A stretch of 51,443 bases of DNA from CTSoil-075 sp964292325 (GTDB taxonomy: Bacteria > Bacillota > Negativicutes > DSM-13327), in the NCBI GenBank assembly GCA_964292325.1, contig CAXYVG010000015.1, positions 1 through 51,443 of the forward strand, written 5' to 3'. Positions 1-8,168 of the stretch are shown here, piece after piece (position 1 is the first letter of the stretch; each line of letters begins with the position of its first letter). A model generated the notes under the pieces. That model was not told where the DNA came from, ran no database searches, and saw only the letters and a program-made list of their open reading frames with translations. The translations under genes were made by a program, and so were the position numbers.

Positions 1-1064
1 CCGAGTCTATGACTGACGCCTAGTGTTTGTGCAGGATTTAATGAGGCGAGGCGGACGGCTTCATATAACGGGCGCTTTAGTACCTGTACTATCGTTCGTA
101 CTCCTTGTAAGAGGGGATAGGCGCTGCCAGCGATTGTACCATCTGGTAGGCGGGCGGTGCCGTTTTCAACAATTGTCATTTGTCCACCGAGTTCATATTG
201 TCCATTGGGCATACCAACGGCACGTGTACCATCTGATACAAGGGTTATTTTACTTTGCGGCTTTAAACGCAGCGCCATTTCTAAAATAGCAGGGTGGATA
301 TGCACACTATCGCCGATGAATTCCAGTTCGATGTCAGGATTGAGTAATCCTTCGGTTATGGGGCCTGGATCTCGGTGATGAATACCTGGCATAGCATTGA
401 AGGTGTGCGTCAGTCGGCGAACTCCAGAAGCAGCGGCATGGATCATGGCAGAGTAGTCTGCTCCCGTATGGCCGGCAGAAGCAATGATATTATGATTTTG
501 GCATAATGCTAGCAAATCGCTGGCGTCAGTGCGTTCAATGGCAAATGTAATGATGCGAATCAGATCGGGGTAGGTGTCAATCAATTTAGTCAATGCGGCG
601 ATCTCTTTTCCAGGGGTAACTGGCGGAAGATAGTCACCAATATGAGCGCCTTTATAACGATATGTTAAAAAGGGACCTTCTAAATGAACACCGAGGAGTT
701 CTGCCTGCAGGTCGTCGTGATTCGCGGTAGCGATATTGGCAAGAGCGGCAGATAGTTGTTCGAAGGGACTTGAGATGCTAGTTGCTAAAAAAGCAGTGGT
801 TCCTTCTCGCAGTAACGCCTGCCGAAGAGCAATCAAACTTTGGGGAGTCGCATCCATGGCATCCTGTCCACCAGCGCCATGGACATGCGTATCAATCAGG
901 CCAGGTATCATAATGTCACCGCTAAACGACAAAACCTCATAGTTGCTATCGACTGGAAGATTATGCCCAATAGCGGCGATACGACCATCTTCAATTAATA
1001 AGTCACAATTTTTCTCAAGCGAGTCAGGAAGAACCACTGTGACCTGACGAATCAATTGTTTCAA
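1..1064 (-). CDS. nagA: N-acetylglucosamine-6-phosphate deacetylase, C-terminus cut by window edge
   Basis: This cytoplasmic amidohydrolase removes acetate from GlcNAc-6-P to give glucosamine-6-P, the last step of the salvage pathway encoded next to it. The reading frame is open from a TTG start at 1064 (an AGGAGG lies 7-8 bases upstream) through to base 1, so the 3' end lies outside the window; about 354 residues are visible of the usual ~380. Seen in order: the metal-binding DTHVHG, HLEGPF with the metal-binding Glu, SAGHTGAD, THTFNAMPG, HRDPG, and VSDGTRAVG carrying the likely catalytic Asp, then GTIAGSAYPL. These are the NagA signature blocks. It lies downstream of murQ on the same strand but 215 bp away, with repeats in between, so it may have its own promoter. 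The TTG start is inferred from the ribosome binding site. Confidence 0.93.
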   Translation of the reverse strand, partial: MKQLIRQVTVVLPDSLEKNCDLLIEDGRIAAIGHNLPVDSNYEVLSFSGDIMIPGLIDTHVHGAGGQDAMDATPQSLIALRQALLREGTTAFLATSISSPFEQLSAALANIATANHDDLQAELLGVHLEGPFLTYRYKGAHIGDYLPPVTPGKEIAALTKLIDTYPDLIRIITFAIERTDASDLLALCQNHNIIASAGHTGADYSAMIHAAASGVRRLTHTFNAMPGIHHRDPGPITEGLLNPDIELEFIGDSVHIHPAILEMALRLKPQSKITLVSDGTRAVGMPNGQYELGGQMTIVENGTARLPDGTIAGSAYPLLQGVRTIVQVLKRPLYEAVRLASLNPAQTLGVSHRL

Positions 1065-1090
1065 TATAATTCCTCCTATCTAGAAACAGG

Positions 1091-1192
1091 GGGACAGGTA
1101 CCTTGTTTTCTTGAGACAAAGTACCCGTCCCTTTGTCTTTTCTCTTGAGACAAAGTACCCGTCCCTTTGTCTTTTCGTCCCTTTGTCTTTTT
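1091..1192. repeat. REP-like GGGACAGGTACCTTGT / GACAAAGTACCCGTCCC palindromic repeats
   Basis: A 32-bp unit starting CTTGAGACAAAGTACCCGTC occurs twice exactly (1110-1141 and 1144-1175), followed by a partial third unit (1176-1192). A diverged inverted copy (1091-1107) precedes them, so the block folds into an imperfect hairpin. Such units recall REP-type intergenic palindromes. It lies between murQ and nagA and could act as a transcript boundary or stabiliser; that role is inference. Confidence 0.7.
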
Positions 1193-1206
1193 CTTTATGG
1201 CAATCC

Positions 1207-1269
1207 TCGTAGCGAAACCCTATACCCCATACGCGACAGACCTGCAATATAGCTGTTAGTTTCTTAGTG
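1207..1269 (-). repeat. Dispersed intergenic repeat, copy B
   Basis: Read on the minus strand it begins CACTAAGAAACTAACAGCT and continues through GGTCTGTCGCG and GGGTATAGGG. The same blocks, diverged, are found at 14665-14737 and 22696-22800, and the TATAGGG block at 36935-37015. It lies just beyond the murQ stop codon. Confidence 0.6.
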
Positions 1270-1279
1270 TTTTATTGTT

Positions 1280-2185
1280 TTATTTCGTTATAAATAGTTG
1301 CAGAGCCTCAGAAATAAACCCTCTCGATTGCTGCAATAACTGAGATGCTTCGTCCGCTGATAAACCAGAGAGAAGCATCAAAATCGCCAGTTTTGATGAA
1401 CCATTCGCAGCCACAAGAGCCGCAATCGCTTCTTCGCGGCTGACGCCAGTTGCTAAAGAGACAATCCGGTTCGCTCGTTCTTTTAATTTCTCATTGGTCG
1501 TTTGTACATCGACCATAAGATTACTATACACTTTTCCTAAGCGAATCATTGCACTGGTTGTTAGCATATTCAGGACCATTTTTTGCGCTGTCCCAGCTTT
1601 CATCCGAGTCGACCCCATAATGACTTCGGGTCCTGTTATGACAGTTAGACTAAGGTCTGCGATATTTCCCATTGCTGAATTAGGGCTACAGGTTAATGAT
1701 ATTGTTTTGCAGCCAATTGACTTAGCATATTGTAATCCACCAATTACATACGGAGTGCGACCACTAGCAGCAATGCCGATTAGGATATCGTTATGATTGA
1801 GTTCTTTATCTTGCAAGTTTTCGGCAGCTAATGTAGTGGAATCCTCTGCTCCTTCAACAGCGCGGAAGATCGCTTGCGTTCCTCCAGCGATAAGTCCTTG
1901 TACAAGCGCTGGATCGGTTCCATAAGTCGGTGGACACTCAGAGGCATCGAGGATGCCGAGCCGACCACTGGTTCCGGCGCCAATGTAAAAGAGTCGCCCG
2001 CCAGCTTGTAGTGCAGTTACAATGTAATCAACAGCGGTTGCAATGCTCGGCAGAACTTCGGTGATGGCAGTAGCGACGGTTTGATCTTCTTGATTAATCA
2101 GTTTGACAATGTCTAACGTAGAGGCAGAGTCAATGGCGATGGTATTTGGATTACGGGATTCAGTTGCGAGTTTTTCAAGATTCAT
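1280..2185 (-). CDS. murQ: N-acetylmuramic acid 6-phosphate etherase
   Basis: MurQ cleaves the D-lactyl ether of MurNAc-6-P, giving GlcNAc-6-P and D-lactate in the cytoplasm. The 301-residue length is normal for the family (~300). The SIS-fold core is clear: YIGAGTSGRLGILDASECPPT at residues ~67-87 holds the sugar-phosphate loop and the Glu known to be catalytic in E. coli MurQ. Further family blocks are GIAASGRTPYVIGGL, GPEVIMGSTRMKAGTAQK and the C-terminal small helical domain. The ATG follows AAGGAGATC and overlaps the end of mupG by 11 bp, so translation is probably coupled. Its substrate is supplied by MupG and MurP just upstream, and its product goes to NagA. Confidence 0.97.
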   Translation of the reverse strand: MNLEKLATESRNPNTIAIDSASTLDIVKLINQEDQTVATAITEVLPSIATAVDYIVTALQAGGRLFYIGAGTSGRLGILDASECPPTYGTDPALVQGLIAGGTQAIFRAVEGAEDSTTLAAENLQDKELNHNDILIGIAASGRTPYVIGGLQYAKSIGCKTISLTCSPNSAMGNIADLSLTVITGPEVIMGSTRMKAGTAQKMVLNMLTTSAMIRLGKVYSNLMVDVQTTNEKLKERANRIVSLATGVSREEAIAALVAANGSSKLAILMLLSGLSADEASQLLQQSRGFISEALQLFITK

Positions 2186-3263
2186 GTTTGATCTCCTTTA
2201 AACGGAAAGGTTGTCCAGGATGAATGTATGATAATAAAAATAGTTCTTCTGGAATCACTTGTGCGGCAACATTTACTCGATGGTCAGCTGGTAGGGGGGA
2301 TTGCAAGATTTGCAGTTCTCCCATATAGCGAAGATATTCTTTATTATCAATCGTGATAGCCCCTACTGTACGTGGTAGCGCAGGGCGGGGAGGGATAACG
2401 GTGTGGCAGAGAGTGCGAGCCTCTTGTGAGCGGACCACGACTTCACCTGGGTCTGTACGATTGGTGTGAGTGGTAAATACAATATCACGCTCAGCGGCAG
2501 AGATATCGGTTGCCACTGTCACTTGTAGCTCTATACAATTGGCATCGAGCGAAGATACACTCGCAAGTTCTTCCTCTTGTGCTAACGGATCGCCAAATAA
2601 AATACCATCTACCAATTGGCAAGCGAGTAGTTCTTTAGCCGCTAGCTTTGGAGAAACAAAACGATGTTTTTCAAGAGTGGGTAGACCGGCAAAGATAGGA
2701 CCACGAGGACAACTGCGAGAAGGAATAAAGGCAAGTACGGGAATGCCATATTCACGAAACAGTTTAGAACGTTCGGCAAAGAGTGAAAAGGAAAGACCAG
2801 TTTCAGGGCGAGGATAATAATTATGGCAGGCTCGTATTTTTGTTAGATCTGCCTTGGCCTTAGCGATTTGTTGCAGTATAACAGGTGTAATGGTACTAGC
2901 ATTGAGCTCGATTTCTAAACCGCTAGTACGAGTAATGGTAGCGATTTGGGTAGCAGAAAAACCATAATCAAGACGAACGGTAGATAGTCCTAACTTTTTT
3001 AAAGGGGAAAAATCAGAGTGACTAGCGCCAAGCATCTGGAAAGCTTGTGGCGATATATCGGCTGTAATGGAGTATCCTAGATGTACAGCTTCGCTAATGA
3101 AACTTTGAAAATCGGATACCATTGATTTGGGGTCAGCTTCTGGAATATGAAGCGATGTAAATAGGCGAGTATAGCCATATTGATGAGCGAGCTTTAGATA
3201 ATTTTTGATGGTATCAAGTGATTGTCCAAGTCCAATGAATGCTGAGATTCCTTTTTCCCACAT
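2175..3263 (-). CDS. mupG: 6-phospho-N-acetylmuramidase MupG (DUF871 family)
   Basis: The 362-residue product matches the DUF871 family. Its Staphylococcus aureus member MupG is known to hydrolyse MurNAc-6-P-GlcNAc to MurNAc-6-P plus GlcNAc. The N-terminal part is a TIM-barrel type region (GISAFIGLGQS, FTSLHIPEAD, TADISPQAFQMLG, LRLDYG-like strand), and the family's smaller C-terminal domain follows from about residue 240. I chose the ATG at 3263 because AGGGAGG sits just upstream and the preceding murP stop ends one base before it; the longer in-frame reading lies inside murP and is not credible. Placement between murP (importer) and murQ (etherase) agrees with that reaction. Cytoplasmic; no signal peptide. 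Confidence 0.93.
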   Translation of the reverse strand: MWEKGISAFIGLGQSLDTIKNYLKLAHQYGYTRLFTSLHIPEADPKSMVSDFQSFISEAVHLGYSITADISPQAFQMLGASHSDFSPLKKLGLSTVRLDYGFSATQIATITRTSGLEIELNASTITPVILQQIAKAKADLTKIRACHNYYPRPETGLSFSLFAERSKLFREYGIPVLAFIPSRSCPRGPIFAGLPTLEKHRFVSPKLAAKELLACQLVDGILFGDPLAQEEELASVSSLDANCIELQVTVATDISAAERDIVFTTHTNRTDPGEVVVRSQEARTLCHTVIPPRPALPRTVGAITIDNKEYLRYMGELQILQSPLPADHRVNVAAQVIPEELFLLSYIHPGQPFRLKEIKHES

Positions 3264-3264
3264 C

Positions 3265-4644
3265 TTATGATGCCTCCCTAGAGTTATGTAGCGGAGCCAT
3301 TTCTTCTGGATCGTCAAAGCCGGCGATATAAGTAATAATAAAGCCCGCAATATAAGCAATGGCAATGCCAGTCAGATAATATCCAATTTGACCTGGTTTG
3401 ATCAGAAACGCTAGGGGGAGTCCTGATAAACCAAGGGCGATAGAATTTACCTGCATCATAGCTTGAAAGGCTCCCCCACATCCCGCTCCGATACAGGCTG
3501 TAATGAAAGGACGCCCAAGAGGAAGAGTAACACCGAAGATAAGTGGCTCGCCGATCCCGAGGATGCCGACGGGGAGTGCACCTTTAATGATCTCTTTTAA
3601 ACGGCTATTTTTGGTTTTTAGGTATACAGCGGCAGTTGCTCCGACTTGTCCAGCACCAGCCATTGCTAAAATAGGCATAAGGGGATTTTCTTTTAACGTA
3701 TTTAAAAATTCCATATGAACAGGCAATATACCTTGATGAAGACCTGTCATAACGACAGGGAGGAAGGTGGAAGCTAGAATAAAGCCGGCGATCGAACCGC
3801 CTAGCGTCAGCATATTTTTAAATAAATGGATAATACCGTCTGATAAGACGCCACCAATTGGTTGCAATATATAAAAGGTAGCAAATCCAGTAATTAAGAG
3901 GGTAAGGGCTGGAGTAATAACAATATCGATAGCAGTTGGCACTAGTTTCCGGATTCTTTTTTCTAGCATCGCCATGCACCAAGCGACAAGCAGTACACCG
4001 ATTAAACCGCCTCGGCCAGGAACTAAGGCAGATCCATTGATCGTGATGGAGGCTATCGCAGGATTTATGATGAGCACACCTGCGAGTCCGCCCATTGCTG
4101 GTGTACCACCAAATTCTTTCGCAGTATTGATGCCAACGAAAATGCCAAGGTAAGAAAAAATACCCCAACCAATTACATTTAAGATGGCAATAAAGGTTCC
4201 TGCTGGGTCCGCACCAAAGCGAATTGCGATATTGGTTACACCAGCTACCATACCAGAGGCAACAATAGCCGGAATTAGAGGTACAAAGATATTGGAAAGT
4301 CTATGTAAAAACGCCTTGATCGATTTGCGCTTATTTTCATTCGCCAGCGATTTGGTTTTCGTATCATTTACTGGCTCGGTTTGTACGCCAAGCAGAGAGG
4401 TTACTTCAGCCGCGACTTTATTAACAAAGCCAGGACCCAGAATGATTTGCAGTTGTCCGCTAGCTTCTACGACTCCCAGTACGCCAGTTAATTTTTTTAA
4501 CTCTGTGAGATTGCTTTTCGAAAAATCGATCAGCGTGAGGCGAAGGCGAGTCATACAATGAGTCGTAGCACGAATGTTTTCGTTACCACCAATTAATGGA
4601 ATAATTTGCATTGCCAATTTTTTTTCGTTTGTCACAGCTTTCAC
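3265..4644 (-). CDS. murP: PTS EIIBC transporter for MurNAc / MurNAc-GlcNAc
   Basis: This inner-membrane permease of the glucose-type PTS superfamily has 459 residues. The N-terminal EIIB domain (~1-85) carries the phospho-acceptor Cys30 in THCMTRLRL. The EIIC domain (~105-445) has about ten hydrophobic segments and the sugar-binding block GIGEPLIFGVTLPLG. No EIIA domain is fused or encoded nearby, so a general EIIA (Crr-like) must serve it, as for E. coli MurP. The start is GTG at 4644 behind CGGAGA. Operon context (mupG and murQ downstream with a 1-bp gap) points to import of the disaccharide MurNAc-GlcNAc as the 6-phosphate; glucose or GlcNAc PTS activity would be the alternative reading on sequence alone. 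Confidence 0.92.
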   Translation of the reverse strand: MKAVTNEKKLAMQIIPLIGGNENIRATTHCMTRLRLTLIDFSKSNLTELKKLTGVLGVVEASGQLQIILGPGFVNKVAAEVTSLLGVQTEPVNDTKTKSLANENKRKSIKAFLHRLSNIFVPLIPAIVASGMVAGVTNIAIRFGADPAGTFIAILNVIGWGIFSYLGIFVGINTAKEFGGTPAMGGLAGVLIINPAIASITINGSALVPGRGGLIGVLLVAWCMAMLEKRIRKLVPTAIDIVITPALTLLITGFATFYILQPIGGVLSDGIIHLFKNMLTLGGSIAGFILASTFLPVVMTGLHQGILPVHMEFLNTLKENPLMPILAMAGAGQVGATAAVYLKTKNSRLKEIIKGALPVGILGIGEPLIFGVTLPLGRPFITACIGAGCGGAFQAMMQVNSIALGLSGLPLAFLIKPGQIGYYLTGIAIAYIAGFIITYIAGFDDPEEMAPLHNSREAS

Positions 4645-4657
4645 TCTCCGTTATAAT
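4629..4657 (+). promoter_or_regulatory. Sigma-A type promoter for the divergent amino-sugar kinase
   Basis: TTGTCA (4629-4634), a 17-bp spacer, then TATAAT (4652-4657). The -35 box lies inside the first codons of murP, so the divergent promoters share the 88-bp intergenic region and probably one control system; no regulator gene of the MurR type is in the window. Confidence 0.7.
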
Positions 4658-4732
4658 GGTTTAATAGGTAATGGCTAGGTTACGTGTTTTTATAGTCCAT
4701 TCAATATAGGAAATATAGTGGAGGTATAACAT

Positions 4733-5725
4733 ATGAAAGAGGTTGCGGTGTTAGCTGTTGATGTGGGGGGCACATGGTGCCGGGCACTATTTTGCAGTAA
4801 CAACGGGCAAATTCTTGATTATACGCAGGGCGGTTCAGGTAATTATCATAGCATTGGTGCGAAGGTAGCCCTATCGAATTTGAGCGAGGTATTAACATCA
4901 CTTACGAAACAGCAGGCTCATCGCGTGCAATGCGCAGTTTTTGGCTTAGCTGGTCTTGATACAGAGAAAGATCGAGTCTTTTTACAATCCATTGTACAGC
5001 AAGCGCTAGTAGCTGCCAATATAGTTGCAGACCATGTATATGTAGATAATGATGCAATGGTTACATTGAAAGGGATAGCTCGGCAAAATAATGGTGTGAT
5101 GATCGTTGCCGGTACTGGTTCCATTGCATGGGGGATCACCCAAGATGGTCGAGAGGCTAGAGTTGGTGGTTGGGGATACCGTATTGGTGACGAAGGTAGT
5201 GGTTACTCGATTGGCAAAGCCGCTGTCACTCATATTTTACGAGCGTATGATGGGCGAGAAGCAACATCTGGTATTTGCGCTGCGGTATTAGAGGAAATGT
5301 CCTTTGCTGATGAAGATGCGCTAGTGAATTGGGTGTATAGTCCAGAGTTTTCAATAAAAAAAATGGCTGCTTTCGCACCACTCATCATGAAACTTGCAGA
5401 ATCTGGTGATTGGAAGGCAATCGAAATTAGTGTATTTGCTAGCCAACAATTAGCAGATATGGTCTTTGCAGTCGTTCGTAAACTTGATATTGGTAACGAG
5501 AAAATGAATTTGATTTTTTGTGGAGGCGTGTTGCAAAGCCCTATCATAAAGCGTCAGCTTATTGCACTGTTAGCGGATTTTAGCAGTGATATACAGGTGA
5601 CGATTCCAGATTATCAGCCAATCTGTGCAGGTGCAAATTATGGTCTGATGCTTATGGGACTTGATTATGATATAAGTCTACAGCAACTTTCAAAACAGTT
5701 AAGCGCTATAACTTTTAGATCATAA
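4733..5725 (+). CDS. N-acetylglucosamine / N-acetylmuramic acid kinase (BadF/BcrA ATPase family)
   Basis: The 330-residue product is an ASKHA-fold sugar kinase. Seen: phosphate-1 loop VDVGGTWCRALF (~10-21), DNDAMVTLKG, the adenosine-side loop VAGTGSIAWG, GWGYRIGDEGSGYSIG (the hallmark of the GlcNAc kinase branch), and a C-terminal FCGGVL. Relatives include eukaryotic GlcNAc kinase and Clostridium MurK, which phosphorylates both GlcNAc and MurNAc. Divergent placement next to murP-mupG-murQ makes the likely job phosphorylation at O-6 of the GlcNAc freed by MupG, feeding NagA. GGAGG at 4720-4724 supports the ATG at 4733. Specificity for GlcNAc, MurNAc or both cannot be settled from the sequence. 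Confidence 0.88.
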   Translation: MKEVAVLAVDVGGTWCRALFCSNNGQILDYTQGGSGNYHSIGAKVALSNLSEVLTSLTKQQAHRVQCAVFGLAGLDTEKDRVFLQSIVQQALVAANIVADHVYVDNDAMVTLKGIARQNNGVMIVAGTGSIAWGITQDGREARVGGWGYRIGDEGSGYSIGKAAVTHILRAYDGREATSGICAAVLEEMSFADEDALVNWVYSPEFSIKKMAAFAPLIMKLAESGDWKAIEISVFASQQLADMVFAVVRKLDIGNEKMNLIFCGGVLQSPIIKRQLIALLADFSSDIQVTIPDYQPICAGANYGLMLMGLDYDISLQQLSKQLSAITFRS

Positions 5726-5776
5726 GATAGCGTTATTTTGAGCGACATATTGCTAGTTTATCTTAAATTTTCGTAT

Positions 5777-5804
5777 TTAACAACTATAGTATCATTCGTA
5801 TTAT
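5777..5804 (+). promoter_or_regulatory. Possible promoter for the sensor kinase operon
   Basis: TTAACA (5777-5782), a 16-bp spacer and TATTAT (5799-5804) lie about 60 bp upstream of the TTG start of the sensor kinase. Moderate match only. Confidence 0.4.
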
Positions 5805-5866
5805 CATCATAAAAACTTTTAAATTCAGGTGTAAAACAAATTCATCAAATACAAGGTGGTGCCCTT

Positions 5867-7480
5867 TTGAATTTTATACCAAAATGTAAACTGCAAACTA
5901 AAATAACAATTTTAGTATTCGCGGTAGTGGTTGTGGCTTTATTGATTACCAATGTATTAATTTCTCGTAGTATTAAGAGTGAAATACAAAACGGTACAGG
6001 ACGGCAGGCAAATAGTATTGCTCATATTATGGCTCGTTCTCCGATTGTAATAGAAGGATTGATGAATGAGAAGAGTGTTGCTGCTATGCAGGTTTATGTA
6101 AATGAGAGTCAGAAAGAGGGCGACGTTCAATTTATTGTTATTTTGGATATGCAAGGAGTACGAAAGTCTCATCCAGATAAAGATAAAATTGGGAAACGTT
6201 TTGTTGGTGGAGATGAGATAGAAGCTTTAAATGGAAAAGAATATATCTCAATAGCGCGAGGTACGCTTGGTGATTCATTGCGAGCCTTTGTACCCGTCAT
6301 TGCACCGGATGGTCAACAGATCGGTGTGGTGGTGGTTGGTATATTGCTAAATACGATTGTCGCATTGGTAAGGGAAATTAGTAAAGTGTTGCTACTGGTC
6401 ACTTTAATTGGAATGGTGATAGGAATTGTAGGGGCTTTTATGTTATCATATAATATTAAGAAAACATTATTTGGATTAGAACCAGAAGCCATTGCGAAGC
6501 GACTAGAAGAACGAAATGCCATGCTACAATCTGTGTATGGTGGAATTATTGCTGTTGATAGCCAAGGCATGATTACCATGGTGAATAATGAGGCGCTAAA
6601 GATGCTCAATTTGCTAGAGTCACATGATAATCCAGTCGGTAAACCCGTTCAGCTTTATATACCTAATACGCGGTTACTAGAAGTGATTCGAACTGGCGTC
6701 GCAGAATATAATCAGGAGCAAAATTTTCGGGGATTATCGGTTCTTACCAATCGTCTGCCAATGATGATTAATGGCAAAATTATTGGTGCAATTTCGACCT
6801 TTCACGATAAGACGGAAGTCAAGAGACTCGCAGAAGAATTGACAGGTGTCCGTGATTATGTGGATGCTTTAAGGGCTCAGGCTCATGAATTTATGAATAA
6901 GTTACATGTGATTTTAGGACTGGCTAAATTGGAAAGCTATGATCAACTCGCAATTTATATTAATCGTATTGTCTCTAAGCAGGAAGCGGAGGTTAGTTTT
7001 GTTTCCAAACGAATTCGAGAACCTGTGATTGCAGGTTTTATTCTCAGTAAACTCAGTGTAGCCAGAGAAAAAAATGTGTATATGCATTTAGCAGAAGAGA
7101 GCTATGTTCCGCAGCCAAAGCAAGAACATGTGGTTCATGAATTGGTCACAATTATTGGTAATCTATTAGAAAATGCATTTGACGCAGTAGAACGTTCTAC
7201 ACTTAGGGAAGTAGAATTGCACATGTATTATGATGAGGAAGCGTTATATATACATGTAAGTGATACAGGTGAAGGTATTTTACCAGAAATCCATGAGAAT
7301 TTATTTAAAAAAGGTGCTTCTAGTAAAGGAAAACATCATGGATATGGTTTGTATTTGGTAAAGTGTAGCGTAGAACAGCTACACGGAGAGATTGATTTTG
7401 AAACAAGACCAGGTGAAGGAACGGTATTTACAGTAAGAGTACCTTATAAAGTAAAGGAGGTAGAAAACCAAGATGATTAA
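5867..7480 (+). CDS. Sensor histidine kinase, CitA/DcuS family
   Basis: A membrane sensor kinase of 537 residues. Order: TM1 (~12-33), extracytoplasmic PAS-like ligand domain (~35-170), TM2 (~174-195), cytoplasmic PAS (~212-320), dimerisation/phosphoacceptor helix with RAQAHEFMNKLHVILGL where His340 is the predicted phosphorylation site, then a HATPase domain with N-box NLLENAFDAVE, G1 DTGEG and G2 GYGLYLVK. The His-Glu-Phe-Met-Asn-Lys block is typical of the citrate/C4-dicarboxylate sensors. The start is TTG at 5867 behind AAGGTGG. It overlaps the response regulator by 8 bp. No carboxylate transporter or metabolic gene is beside it, so the ligand (C4-dicarboxylate, citrate or malate) stays open. 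Confidence 0.9.
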   Translation: MNFIPKCKLQTKITILVFAVVVVALLITNVLISRSIKSEIQNGTGRQANSIAHIMARSPIVIEGLMNEKSVAAMQVYVNESQKEGDVQFIVILDMQGVRKSHPDKDKIGKRFVGGDEIEALNGKEYISIARGTLGDSLRAFVPVIAPDGQQIGVVVVGILLNTIVALVREISKVLLLVTLIGMVIGIVGAFMLSYNIKKTLFGLEPEAIAKRLEERNAMLQSVYGGIIAVDSQGMITMVNNEALKMLNLLESHDNPVGKPVQLYIPNTRLLEVIRTGVAEYNQEQNFRGLSVLTNRLPMMINGKIIGAISTFHDKTEVKRLAEELTGVRDYVDALRAQAHEFMNKLHVILGLAKLESYDQLAIYINRIVSKQEAEVSFVSKRIREPVIAGFILSKLSVAREKNVYMHLAEESYVPQPKQEHVVHELVTIIGNLLENAFDAVERSTLREVELHMYYDEEALYIHVSDTGEGILPEIHENLFKKGASSKGKHHGYGLYLVKCSVEQLHGEIDFETRPGEGTVFTVRVPYKVKEVENQDD

Positions 7481-8153
7481 GGTGTTAATCGTAGAAGATG
7501 ATCCTATGGTTGCAGAATTAAATCGACGTTATATTGAACAAGTACCAGGTTACTTACTTTGCGGAATTGTTTCAAATGCTGGTGAGGCGCTTAAGGTACT
7601 GGAAAATAAGAAAGTTGATTTACTACTACTGGATATTTTCATGCCTGGTATGAATGGCTTAGAACTGCTTTCCCATATCCGCCAGCAAAATTATAGTGTA
7701 GATGTGATTGTCGTGTCAGCTGCGCGAGATAATCAAAGTATTCAGTCTGCGCTGCGTGCTGGCGCAGTGGATTATCTGATTAAACCGTTTGAGTTTGAAC
7801 GTTTACAGGCCGCCTTGCTAACGTTAAATCGAAGGATACAGTTAATTAAGAAGACTTCGCATGTTTCCCAGCAGGAACTAGATCAGCAGATATTTTCTCG
7901 GAGCGCATCTAAGAGAATGGAGTTACCAAAGGGGCTAGATCGTAATACCATCAAAAAAGTGTGGGATGAAATTTTAGAAATTGAGAATGAATTTACGGCT
8001 GAAGAACTGGCTAATCATACAGGGCTTTCTCCTGTATCCATTCGAAAGTATATAAAATACTTTCAACAAATCGAGTTATTGACTGCTGAAGTAAGTTATG
8101 GAGCGGTTGGTAGACCTGTATATAAATATCGTTATATTCGTCAAAACAAGTAA
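7473..8153 (+). CDS. Response regulator, CitB/DcuR family
   Basis: The 226-residue partner of the kinase encoded just before it. The receiver domain (~1-125) shows the acidic pair VEDD (residues 7-10), phosphoacceptor Asp54 in LLLLDIFMPG, the Ser/Thr site in VVSAARD and Lys in DYLIKPF. A linker and a C-terminal DNA-binding domain follow (~150-220), with a helix-turn-helix of the DcuR/CitB type (FTAEELANHTGLSPVSIRKYIKYF). It overlaps the kinase reading frame and has AAAGGAGG upstream. Likely a cytoplasmic transcription activator of carboxylate uptake or fermentation genes elsewhere; targets are not in the window. Confidence 0.92.
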   Translation: MIKVLIVEDDPMVAELNRRYIEQVPGYLLCGIVSNAGEALKVLENKKVDLLLLDIFMPGMNGLELLSHIRQQNYSVDVIVVSAARDNQSIQSALRAGAVDYLIKPFEFERLQAALLTLNRRIQLIKKTSHVSQQELDQQIFSRSASKRMELPKGLDRNTIKKVWDEILEIENEFTAEELANHTGLSPVSIRKYIKYFQQIELLTAEVSYGAVGRPVYKYRYIRQNK

Positions 8154-8168
8154 CAGAGGAGAGGCAAT

